A stretch of DNA of 64,000 nucleotides. It comes from Pseudopedobacter saltans DSM 12145 (lineage in GTDB: Bacteria > Bacteroidota > Bacteroidia > Sphingobacteriales > Sphingobacteriaceae). The notes under the pieces are model-generated. The model worked only from the letters and a program-made list of their open reading frames with translations. It was not told the DNA's origin and made no database searches. The stretch covers positions 868,001 through 932,000 of the forward strand of contig NC_015177.1 of assembly GCF_000190735.1 (NCBI RefSeq), in the 5' to 3' direction. Below, piece by piece: positions 34,905 through 43,246 of the stretch (positions are counted from its first letter, which is position 1; each line of letters opens with the position of its first letter). The translations under genes and the position numbers were made by a program.

Positions 34905-36296
34905 ATGAAGTGGTGTTCAGTTTTCCTGATGATGTGTTTGGTAATTAAAATTACTAACATACAAGCCAAAGAATATAAAATAAAAAGCGCCTCTGAATTA
35001 GAGGCGCTAACCTTGTTGCCCGGAGATAAAGTAATTTTAAAGTCAGGTGTCTGGACAGACCAAAAGCTTATAATGAAAGGTCTGGGAACAAAAGAAAAAA
35101 ATATAGTTTTTTCTGGAGAAGGAAATGGAAGTACCATTATATCTAAAGGATCAACACTTTTGATAGAAGGAAAATACCTTACTGTAGAAAATCTGAAATT
35201 TGTAGATACAAATATCCCTAAAGGGAGTATTGTTTTTATCAGCAAAGCAGCAGAAAATTGCCGTTTCACCAATAATGTGTTTCTCGAAACTGGTGAAAAT
35301 TTATTAAGCAAAGACACTTTTTTTGCATGGATAACCATGTATGGTGTAAATAATCGAATAGATCATTGTTATTTTAAAGGGAAAACCAATAAAGGATGCA
35401 CTATTGTTGCCGAAGCAGAAAAAAAGCCAGGTTATAATAGAATAGATCACAATTTCTTTGACCATAGACCAGAGTTGGGAATGAATGGCGGAGAAAGTAT
35501 CAGAGCAGGAAACTGGAATACATCCATGTTCTCATCACATATTACTATAGAGGAAAATATCTTCAAAAATTGTAATGGAGAAATAGAAATTATATCTAAT
35601 AAATCTTGTAATAATATTATAAGAAACAACCTTTTCTATGAAAGTAACGGTACTATTTCTTTAAGACATGGGAAAAGAGCTACAGTAGCCGGAAATGTAT
35701 TTATAGGAAATAAGAAAAATGGAATAGGAGGGATTCGAGTTACAGGTGAAGGTCACCGGATTTTTGATAATTATTTTTCGGGTATAATTGGAGCCGATTT
35801 CTACGCACCTGTATCATTCAGAAACGCGTGGGAAAATCCTCCGTTACATGGTTACGATCAGGTAAAAGATTGCGCCGTTTTCTCTAATACATTTATTAAT
35901 TGCGGTATTCCTTTTTATATAGGTGTAGGAAAAGATGAAAAATCTTTTGTTGTTCCTGTAAATACAACAATTGCTAATAATTTGATTTATAGCAATGATA
36001 AAGCATTGAAAATAATAGAACCTAAATATAAATTTGAAATTATTAAAAATCTGGTTTCCAGTTCATCAACCGAAAGTGCTAAAGGATTTATAAAAGAGAA
36101 TTTACATTTGCAAAGTAAAAAGGGTTTAGCCTATATCAAAGCTCCCTCATCTGTTAAACCGCATGTTTTAGAAGGTGCCAAAGAAAATTATTTTGGAAGC
36201 AGGCTGCAAGATGGACTTCACGAAAAATTATTAAAAGCAAAAAAGATAGGCCCATCTTGGTACCCTATTGAATCTAATTTAATTATAACCAATTAA
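34905..36296 (+). CDS. PL6 polysaccharide lyase (third paralogue)
   Basis: The 463-residue exported lyase has a signal peptide (~1-22) and a single beta-helix domain. The catalytic pair is K233 (IISNKS) and R254 (ISLRHG), with the same 21-residue spacing as its paralogues, and CNGEIEI gives the acidic metal ligands. It is most similar to the 24798 protein (SKNxR/CRxTN, NRIDHNFFDHRP, RNAWENPPL). An arginine or proline change in the loops could alter specificity. It sits inside the sugar-acid operon rather than with the other two lyases, 10 bases after the DHDPS-like gene. It is probably periplasmic and may process the smallest products. Dermatan-type and alginate-type activity cannot be separated by reading. 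Confidence 0.92.
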   Translation: MKWCSVFLMMCLVIKITNIQAKEYKIKSASELEALTLLPGDKVILKSGVWTDQKLIMKGLGTKEKNIVFSGEGNGSTIISKGSTLLIEGKYLTVENLKFVDTNIPKGSIVFISKAAENCRFTNNVFLETGENLLSKDTFFAWITMYGVNNRIDHCYFKGKTNKGCTIVAEAEKKPGYNRIDHNFFDHRPELGMNGGESIRAGNWNTSMFSSHITIEENIFKNCNGEIEIISNKSCNNIIRNNLFYESNGTISLRHGKRATVAGNVFIGNKKNGIGGIRVTGEGHRIFDNYFSGIIGADFYAPVSFRNAWENPPLHGYDQVKDCAVFSNTFINCGIPFYIGVGKDEKSFVVPVNTTIANNLIYSNDKALKIIEPKYKFEIIKNLVSSSSTESAKGFIKENLHLQSKKGLAYIKAPSSVKPHVLEGAKENYFGSRLQDGLHEKLLKAKKIGPSWYPIESNLIITN

Positions 36297-36304
36297 ATGT
36301 AATT

Positions 36305-38635
36305 ATGTCTACCAGAAGAAATATATTAAAAACTATCGGGGTAACGGTACTAACAGCAGGAGGCCTTAGCCGATCATCTTATGCTTCAAAAAAAGGGGAT
36401 ATAGCGGTAGGTACAATAAAGTTTTTTTCTAATGTAAACGCTTTAATTTCCGAAAAGAAACTTAAAGAAGGAGATATTGTTAAGACTTTAGGATACCATC
36501 AATCTAACGACGGTGGACATGCTGAATATATTATTTCTGATAAGCAGGATCAGTATCAGGCAGGTATAGCTCTACAAAATGGTTTGTTTGCTTTATTGAG
36601 TAATGTGTCTTCAGTTAATTACAAAATGTTCGGTACTGTATCTGATGGAACACATGACGACGGGATTGAAATAAAGAAAGCACATCAGTATGCAAACGGA
36701 CGGAATCTTCCCGTATTTAACTATACTGGCGAGTTTTGGCTAAAAAAGACCAACTCTATACAAATTCTTAATAATGTAGAGTGGGGAAATACCATTTTTC
36801 ATATAGATGAACAATTTAATACGCCAGAAGCAAATAAATTTGTAATAGCAAGCCAAAAACAAAAGGTGAAAAAAACTTTCACAGCACAGGAGAAAGCTAA
36901 TATTTTAGCCCAATTTAAGCCTGGAGTAAGTGTGGTGGAAGAATTTGCTCCTTTTTCAGGTCATTTAATATATATAGAGGATGCGAATGACAAGATTGGA
37001 TTCAGGTCTGGAGAAAAATTCACCGGCCAATCCTGGTCTAAACAAGAATTTGTATATATAGAAGAACACGGAAAAGTTTTAGGAGAAGTGGCTTATACCT
37101 TTAAAGACTTCTCTTCTATTGAAATAATTCCTGTAGATGATACTTATCTGACTGTTAACGGAGGCTGTTTTTACCTTTCCGGGAACAGTCAGGGAAAAGG
37201 ATATACAAAAAATGGTTTTGGTATTGTGCGGCCACGAACGTTAATCAGCAATCAGGTAGTAAGGCTGGAAGCCGGTAGGAAAGATACTGCACCCAACGCA
37301 AGAACAGGTTTTTATAATTTTAGCAAAGTCTATGAAGTTAAGTTAGAAAACATTCGTCTTATTCCATACGAGCAAGATCGTGAAGGAACAGCAAATGACG
37401 TTCCGGCGGGTACCTACGGTATATCAGGAGGACGAATGCTTAATGCAACATTTAGGAATATTACTGCTGAGGGAAGTGCTATACATTGGGGCGTTTTTGG
37501 TACCAATATGAACAAAAACTTTAAAATTGATGGTTGTCAACTAAATAGAGTTGATGTTCATTTCCATTGTTGGAACTTATCGATATTAAATTCAAAAATC
37601 GGTTATAGAGGTATTTCCATTACAGGAGGGGGAGATCTTATTATTCAGAATACAACTTGCGAAAATCGCTCGTTTATAAATTTTAGAAGAGATTTTGGGT
37701 CTAAGTGGGATGGTGATATCAAAATTTCAAATTGTAAATTTATTCCGGCAGAAGGTTCTTACAATAACGTACTGGACTTTAATCCGGCGAATTTCGACTA
37801 TAAATATCCGATTGTATTTGGCAGGTCTGTTTCAATAGAAAATCTGGTGATTGACTGCATCAATACCAATTCAAAAGGTCCTATTAATTTAATGAGTCTC
37901 AGTCCCTTTTCAGAAATGAAACATGGCGAACGAATTGTATTTCCTAAAAATGTTCAGTTCAAAAATATTATTGTACATGGTGAAAACAGAGGCGTTCGTA
38001 TAATTACACTTTATAATCCTAAAGGTTACTTTGTAAATGCGAAAGGCAGCTATGATGATATAGAGTTGAAACCCAATAGTAAAATTCTTATTGATAAAGT
38101 AGATTTGGAAGATCTGTCTGAACTAAAATCCGAAGAAAAAAACAATCATATCTTAGTGAAAGATGGTAGTCAGGATATAAAAGATGCTAATTCTCTTTTC
38201 CTCCAAATAGAAATAGTAAACTGTGCATCAGTAAAAATGGATATCTCGGGTATTCCTGCAAAGGTAATAATTAGAAATTCCAATCTATCAGCTTTTAAAA
38301 GTAAAAAATTAGGAAGAATGAAAGGTGAAATCTATTTGCTAGAAAGTAAAATTTTACCTGAAGTTACTTCCAGACAGGAAATAAATTTAGAATTAGATAC
38401 TACTTTAGTAACTGTTTTTTCCAACTGTACCATTCATGCTCCTAAAGTAGCAGGCAAGTTTGAACCGTCTTTATTGAATAACTATGATTTTATTAAGATA
38501 AATGAAAGGTTGAAGTTCAATCATTCTAATACGATGTTAGGAAAAGATATATTGAATTTCCTGAAATCTAAAGGGAGTAGCCCCAGTCCTAAATTTATAT
38601 CGATGCTAAAATCACATTCTGATTTGGAAGACTAG
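36305..38635 (+). CDS. Large beta-helix protein with Tat-type signal (pectate-lyase-3/tailspike-like)
   Basis: The 776-residue protein has a twin-arginine-type N-terminus (STRRNILKTIGV, residues 2-13) ending near SYASKKG. After it comes a segment KEGDIVKTLGYHQSNDGGHAEYII (~55-80), typical of the small domain preceding pectate-lyase-3/tailspike beta-helices. Coils then run through much of the protein (for example SISG-, NGFGIV-, LNATFRNITAEG-, HCWNLSILNSKIGYRG- and IKISNCKF-like repeats). No PL6 motif is visible. Tat export implies that it folds in the cytoplasm, perhaps with a cofactor or metal. It follows the third PL6 gene after 8 bases. The reaction is unknown; lyase or glycan-binding activity is possible. 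Confidence 0.6.
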   Translation: MSTRRNILKTIGVTVLTAGGLSRSSYASKKGDIAVGTIKFFSNVNALISEKKLKEGDIVKTLGYHQSNDGGHAEYIISDKQDQYQAGIALQNGLFALLSNVSSVNYKMFGTVSDGTHDDGIEIKKAHQYANGRNLPVFNYTGEFWLKKTNSIQILNNVEWGNTIFHIDEQFNTPEANKFVIASQKQKVKKTFTAQEKANILAQFKPGVSVVEEFAPFSGHLIYIEDANDKIGFRSGEKFTGQSWSKQEFVYIEEHGKVLGEVAYTFKDFSSIEIIPVDDTYLTVNGGCFYLSGNSQGKGYTKNGFGIVRPRTLISNQVVRLEAGRKDTAPNARTGFYNFSKVYEVKLENIRLIPYEQDREGTANDVPAGTYGISGGRMLNATFRNITAEGSAIHWGVFGTNMNKNFKIDGCQLNRVDVHFHCWNLSILNSKIGYRGISITGGGDLIIQNTTCENRSFINFRRDFGSKWDGDIKISNCKFIPAEGSYNNVLDFNPANFDYKYPIVFGRSVSIENLVIDCINTNSKGPINLMSLSPFSEMKHGERIVFPKNVQFKNIIVHGENRGVRIITLYNPKGYFVNAKGSYDDIELKPNSKILIDKVDLEDLSELKSEEKNNHILVKDGSQDIKDANSLFLQIEIVNCASVKMDISGIPAKVIIRNSNLSAFKSKKLGRMKGEIYLLESKILPEVTSRQEINLELDTTLVTVFSNCTIHAPKVAGKFEPSLLNNYDFIKINERLKFNHSNTMLGKDILNFLKSKGSSPSPKFISMLKSHSDLED

Positions 38636-38671
38636 ATAGAAGGTAAATACATTTAATAACATATTCAGATT

Positions 38672-39817
38672 ATGAAAAAAAACAAGGCTTATATTATTTT
38701 TTTAATGATTTTAGTATTTCCTTATGCTATATACGCACAAGGAAACTCTGTAAACAAACAAGAGTTATGGAGAAAAATAAGTCCTTACTTTTCTGCTCCT
38801 TCTGAGTTTGCCGGTCAATATGGTAAATATAAGCCTCTTTTGAAATTTTACAATGGAGATACGGTTCTAACAAAAAATGATTGGCAAAAACGGAGAAAAG
38901 AGATTTATACCAAGTGGAATGATATGATGGGGAATTGGCCGGATCTTATCAAAAATCAAAAGATGAAAATACTGGACACTGAGCAAAAAGATGGTTATAT
39001 AAAGTATAGGATTAGTTTTAAATGGACCCCAACCGAAGAGACCGAAGCTTATCTTTTGATTCCACAACAAAATAAAAAAAAATATCCTGCTGTTGTAACT
39101 ACTTTTTATGAACCAAAAACTGCGATAGGAGAAGGGAAGCCCAATCGTGATTTTGCGTTACAATTAGTTAAAAGAGGTTTTGTCACCCTATCCATAGGCA
39201 CAACTCAAGCCTCTCAGGACCGAACATATTCTATCTATTATCCTTCTATACAAAACGCGAAGATACAGCCACTATCTATGTTAGCTTATGCTACAGCAAA
39301 TTCATGGTATTTATTGTCTAATTTATCCTATGTAAACGAGAAACGAATAGGAATAATGGGACATTCTTTCGGTGGAAAATGGGCTATGTTTGGGTCTTGC
39401 TTGTTTGACAAGTTTGCATGTGCTGTTTGGTCCGATCCGGGTATTGTATTTGATGAAGATAAAGGTAGTTTGGTAAACTATTGGGAACCCTGGTATCTTG
39501 GATATTACCCAACACCATGGGAAAATGTGTGGCGTAAAAAGGGTGATATTGACGGAGCAAAAGGACTTTATCCTAAATTACTTAAAGAAGGGCATGATTT
39601 GCATGAAATTATGGCATTAATGGCTCCGCGCCCGTTTCTGGTTTCTGGAGGAGCTTCAGATCAACCGGTTCGTTGGATAGCGCTTAACCATATTGCAAAG
39701 CTTAATAACGTATTAGGTGTTAAAAATCGCGTCGCTATGCAAAATAGGGAACTGCATGAACCCAATGATTATTCAAATAGTATAGCCTATGATTTCTTTG
39801 AGTACTTTTTAAAATAA
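38672..39817 (+). CDS. Exported alpha/beta hydrolase (large esterase)
   Basis: The 381-residue protein has a signal peptide ending IYAQG (residue ~24). The core shows the oxyanion region PAVVTTFYEP (~131-140), a nucleophile elbow IMGHSFGGKW (~228-237), an aspartate in GGASDQPVRW (~326-335) and histidine candidates in RELHEPNDY. It resembles the acetyl-/glucuronoyl-esterase-like group with a long N-terminal extension and is not closely similar to the CE7 protein or to the pair at 23824/50144. A role in removing esters from the substrate is inferred. It ends the run of genes behind operator 7; the next gene has its own promoter. Confidence 0.8.
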   Translation: MKKNKAYIIFLMILVFPYAIYAQGNSVNKQELWRKISPYFSAPSEFAGQYGKYKPLLKFYNGDTVLTKNDWQKRRKEIYTKWNDMMGNWPDLIKNQKMKILDTEQKDGYIKYRISFKWTPTEETEAYLLIPQQNKKKYPAVVTTFYEPKTAIGEGKPNRDFALQLVKRGFVTLSIGTTQASQDRTYSIYYPSIQNAKIQPLSMLAYATANSWYLLSNLSYVNEKRIGIMGHSFGGKWAMFGSCLFDKFACAVWSDPGIVFDEDKGSLVNYWEPWYLGYYPTPWENVWRKKGDIDGAKGLYPKLLKEGHDLHEIMALMAPRPFLVSGGASDQPVRWIALNHIAKLNNVLGVKNRVAMQNRELHEPNDYSNSIAYDFFEYFLK

Positions 39818-39949
39818 ATACGCTACGGTTATTGAACAATAATAGAATATTTAATGTTGTTTTGTTGGTGTTTTAATTGCCTCAAATAACTTAAACTGAT
39901 ATAAATTTAAAATGAAATACCAGTTATAACACATAATAATAGCTTTTGC

Positions 39950-39992
39950 TTTGTAAGTTCAAAAAATATATATAATTTCGTGTACGTACACG
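39950..39992 (+). promoter_or_regulatory. nagA promoter with a perfectly symmetrical LacI-type operator 8
   Basis: TTTG (39950-39953), 19 bases, then TAATTTCG (39973-39980), one mismatch from TAnnTTTG. The operator CGTGTAC|GTACACG (39979-39992) is a perfect 14-bp palindrome that overlaps the end of the -7 element. The ATG is 21 bases further on. Confidence 0.8.
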
Positions 39993-40013
39993 AGTTGTGA
40001 TTTTTACTGCTAA

Positions 40014-41237
40014 ATGAAAAATAAACTGAAAATAATAAATGGGGATATCCTTACTCCATATAAAATAATAGAAGGAGGCAGCGTGTTGGTAGAAAACGGC
40101 CGGATAGTAGAGATAAGTCAATCTTATATCGATTCGCCCCAAGCGGAAGTTATAGACGCAAAAGGCAGCTATGTTTCACCTGGTTTTATAGATTTACATG
40201 TGCATGGTGGGGCAGGGCATGACTTTATGGATCACTCTATTGATGCTTTTCTGAAGATTGCGGAGCTCCACGCTAAGCATGGGACAACAGCAATGTGTCC
40301 AACTACTTTAACCAGTTTGAAGGAAGATTTAATAGAGACCCTACATTGTTATGAAGAAGCAAATAAAGTAAACAAGAGCGGAGCTCAATTCCTAGGAATG
40401 CATATAGAGGGGCCTTACTTTTCTATGGAGCAAAGAGGAGCGCAAGATCCGAGGTATATTAGAGATCCGGATCCTAATGAATATAAAGAAATTTTAAAGT
40501 GGGCTCATTTAATTAGGAGATGGAGTGCGGCGCCTGAGCTTGATGGAGCAATGGAATTTGCCCGATATTTAAAATCAGTTGGGGTGCTGCCCGCAATAGC
40601 TCATACGGATGCAGTATATGAAGAAGTACAGGAGGCTTTTGAAAATGGCTATACATTATTGACACATTTTTATTCGGCTATGTCTGGAGTGACTAGAAGA
40701 AATGCTTATCGCTATGCAGGAGTAATAGAAAGCGGTTATTTAATAGACGAACTTGATGTTGAAATTATTGCAGATGGTGTTCATTTACCAGTTCCTCTGC
40801 TTAAACTAATATATAAGATAAAAGGTCCGTCAAGAACAGCTTTAATTACAGATGCGATGAGAGGTGCAGGTATGGGAGAAGGCGAAAGTATTTTAGGGGA
40901 CTTGCGAGATGGAGTAAAAGTTATTATAGAGGATGGGGTTGCGAAATTACCTGACAGAAGCGCTTTTGCAGGTAGCGTAGCGACCGCAGATAGATTAGTG
41001 AGAACAATGTGTAAAGATGCCGGAATAAATTTATTGGATACCATACAAATGATAACTTCCACACCGGCTAGAATAATCGGAATTGAAGATAAGAAAGGAA
41101 GTATAGTACCAGGAAAAGATGCTGATATTGTTATTTTCGATAAAGACATCAATATTATAAACACAATTATAGGAGGAAAATCAATTTACAAAAATGAAGA
41201 GTTTGCAGAAAGACTTATTAAAAGTCAGAGTATTTAA
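40014..41237 (+). CDS. nagA: N-acetylglucosamine-6-phosphate deacetylase
   Basis: The 407-residue cytoplasmic amidohydrolase has the standard NagA order: beta-sandwich N-terminus, metal motif DLHVHGGAG (~60-68), metal-ligand glutamate in GMHIEGPY (~129-136), histidines in AIAHTDA (~197) and THFYSAMS (~217), and the catalytic aspartate in ITDAMRGAG (~276). NagA converts N-acetylhexosamine 6-phosphate to hexosamine 6-phosphate plus acetate. Its presence with nagB under the strongest operator of the set shows that the glycan most likely supplies an N-acetylated amino sugar (GlcNAc or, after conversion, GalNAc). It overlaps nagB by 44 bases. Confidence 0.92.
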   Translation: MKNKLKIINGDILTPYKIIEGGSVLVENGRIVEISQSYIDSPQAEVIDAKGSYVSPGFIDLHVHGGAGHDFMDHSIDAFLKIAELHAKHGTTAMCPTTLTSLKEDLIETLHCYEEANKVNKSGAQFLGMHIEGPYFSMEQRGAQDPRYIRDPDPNEYKEILKWAHLIRRWSAAPELDGAMEFARYLKSVGVLPAIAHTDAVYEEVQEAFENGYTLLTHFYSAMSGVTRRNAYRYAGVIESGYLIDELDVEIIADGVHLPVPLLKLIYKIKGPSRTALITDAMRGAGMGEGESILGDLRDGVKVIIEDGVAKLPDRSAFAGSVATADRLVRTMCKDAGINLLDTIQMITSTPARIIGIEDKKGSIVPGKDADIVIFDKDINIINTIIGGKSIYKNEEFAERLIKSQSI

Positions 41238-41955
41238 GACCAGAGACGATTTAGGAAAAGATGCCGCTGAACTTGCAGCCGACGCGATTAACAAGTTATT
41301 GGAAACAGAAAGCTATATTAATATGATTTTTGCAGCAGCTCCATCTCAAAATGATTTTTTTGAGCACATAGTAAAAAAAAATATCGATTGGGAAAGGATA
41401 AATGCATTTCATATGGATGAATATGTTGGTTTGGAAAGCGATGCTCCACAGGGGTTTGGTAACTTCTTAAAAGATAAAATTTTTTCAAAAGTGAAATTTA
41501 AAACAGTAAATTATATAAACGGGCAGGCGCAAGATTTAGAAAAGGAATGCAAACGATATGAAGATTTATTAAAGCAATTTCCACCGCATATAGTCTGTAT
41601 GGGAATAGGGGAAAATACTCATATAGCATTTAATGATCCTCATGTTGCAGATTTCGAAGATCCTAAATTATTGAAAATTGTAGATTTGGATAAGGCTTGC
41701 AGAATACAACAGGTTAATGATGGCTGCTTTGCGACGATCGATAAGGTTCCCGAATATGCGCTTACATTAACCATACCGGCTTTAATTAGAGGAAAGGAAA
41801 TATTTTGCATGGTACCGGGGAAAACCAAAGCAAATGCGATCAAATTAACTCTGTCAGAAGATATTAAAAAGGAGTATCCATCAACTATACTTAGAAGACA
41901 TAATAGTGCCGTTTTATTTGTAGATCAGGATAGTTATTCGTTAGTTGAACTATAA
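41194..41955 (+). CDS. nagB: Glucosamine-6-phosphate deaminase/isomerase
   Basis: The 253-residue protein of the NagB/6-phosphogluconolactonase family has the phosphate and active-site blocks FAAAPSQNDF (~44), FHMDEYVG (~71-78) and GIGENTHIAFNDP (~135-147). The last differs from the usual GxxGHIAFNEP by Thr in place of Gly. It converts hexosamine 6-phosphate to ketohexose 6-phosphate and ammonia. The start at 41194 lies inside nagA (44-base overlap), and no later ATG keeps the N-terminal strand, so the overlap appears real. AGGAGG lies 17 bases upstream, at unusual distance. Confidence 0.88.
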   Translation: MKSLQKDLLKVRVFKTRDDLGKDAAELAADAINKLLETESYINMIFAAAPSQNDFFEHIVKKNIDWERINAFHMDEYVGLESDAPQGFGNFLKDKIFSKVKFKTVNYINGQAQDLEKECKRYEDLLKQFPPHIVCMGIGENTHIAFNDPHVADFEDPKLLKIVDLDKACRIQQVNDGCFATIDKVPEYALTLTIPALIRGKEIFCMVPGKTKANAIKLTLSEDIKKEYPSTILRRHNSAVLFVDQDSYSLVEL

Positions 41956-42021
41956 TTTACATAGAATTCTGTTATTTGTAGCGAGTTTTGTAATTTGTCT
42001 TCTATTATTATTTGATATTCA

Positions 42022-43083
42022 ATGAAGAAAAAGGGAAACAAAGAGTTGGTTGGGGTAAAGGAAATTGCTAGAAGAGCAAATGTTGCTATTGCTACAGTTG
42101 ACCGTGTTCTTCATAATCGAAAAGGGGTTTCCGAGAAAACAAAAGCTAAAATCACTGCTATTATAGAGGAATTAAACTATAAGCCTAATATTTTAGCGAG
42201 GAGATTGGCTTCAAAAGAAATATTACGATTTGCTGTCATGATCCCGTCTGTGTCTGAAGAAACGGATTATTGGGATGCTCCTTTAGAAGGAATTAAACAA
42301 GCTGAGTCTGAAATAGCAACTTACGGAATAGAAATAGATAAATATTTCTTCGATCAAAATGACAGAAGCTCTTTTTTAAAAGCATCTGATGAAATCTTGA
42401 AAAAGAAGTATCATGGTATATTGTTAGCTCCTATGTTCGCTCAAGAATCGGAAAGTTTCGTCAGAGAATGCACGAAAGCTGGAATTCCTTGTGTCTTTAT
42501 CAATTCAGATTTGCCCGATACCGCCAGTTTATGCTATATAGGCCCGGATTTATATCATGCAGGAGCTCTGGCGGCTCATTTATGTGGATATTTGATAGGT
42601 GAAAAAGCTAATGTATTAATTGTTAATATATCTGAAATAGATAACCATCGACATTTTTTAAGAAAAGAGCAGGGGTTTAAAGAGTATTTCGAAGAATACC
42701 GAAAAGAGAATAATGTAATCAAGCTAGACATCAGGGATACTGCGGAACAAGCTATAAGTAGAGAATTAAAAAAGGCGCTCGAAAGCAATAAAATAGATTT
42801 GATATTTGTTGCAAATTCCCGGGTATTTTATGTAGCGGAATTTTTTGAAAAATACAAAATAAAAAATGTAAAATTAGTAGGATTTGAATTCCTAAAAAAA
42901 AATGTAGCATATTTAGAGCAAGGAGTTATAGATTTCTTAATTTGTCAAAAACCAATAGAACAAGGATATAAAGGAGTAATGGCTCTTTATCAGTATTGTG
43001 TTCATGACATAAAAGTAAAGGATGTACATTACATGCCAATAGACATTATTACCAAAGGAAATTACCAGTTTTACAGTAATTAA
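42022..43083 (+). CDS. LacI-family transcriptional regulator, copy 1
   Basis: The 353-residue regulator has an N-terminal LacI helix-turn-helix (VGVKEIARRANVAIATVDRVLHNRKGVS, residues ~7-34) and hinge (NYKPNILARRLASK), then a periplasmic-binding-protein-like effector domain (SEETDYWDAPLEGIKQAE, LLAPMFAQES, FINSDLPD). It is strongly similar over its length to the next gene. The operators in this window have the symmetrical central CG usual for LacI-family proteins, so this pair is the likely reader. The effector is presumably an oligosaccharide or its breakdown product. It lies 66 bases after nagB with no site of its own, so it is probably made from the nagA promoter and thus self-regulated. 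Confidence 0.93.
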   Translation: MKKKGNKELVGVKEIARRANVAIATVDRVLHNRKGVSEKTKAKITAIIEELNYKPNILARRLASKEILRFAVMIPSVSEETDYWDAPLEGIKQAESEIATYGIEIDKYFFDQNDRSSFLKASDEILKKKYHGILLAPMFAQESESFVRECTKAGIPCVFINSDLPDTASLCYIGPDLYHAGALAAHLCGYLIGEKANVLIVNISEIDNHRHFLRKEQGFKEYFEEYRKENNVIKLDIRDTAEQAISRELKKALESNKIDLIFVANSRVFYVAEFFEKYKIKNVKLVGFEFLKKNVAYLEQGVIDFLICQKPIEQGYKGVMALYQYCVHDIKVKDVHYMPIDIITKGNYQFYSN

Positions 43084-43246
43084 TATTTTTGATAAATTTT
43101 AATCTATTAAAGCGACAAACTTCCTGACGTTGACGTTTTAGATTTATAGATATCTTAAATATATGATTAATTGTATTTTTTTAATTTAGTTTAGTAATTT
43201 GCTTTATTATTTTTCTTAGGGTAAAATAATAACTTAGGTAGTTTTA

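Noticed and set aside
43126-43141. CGTTGAC|GTTTTAG near the second lacI gene as a tenth operator
   Set aside because: Only one arm matches the half-site; the other arm is unlike the nine good sites.
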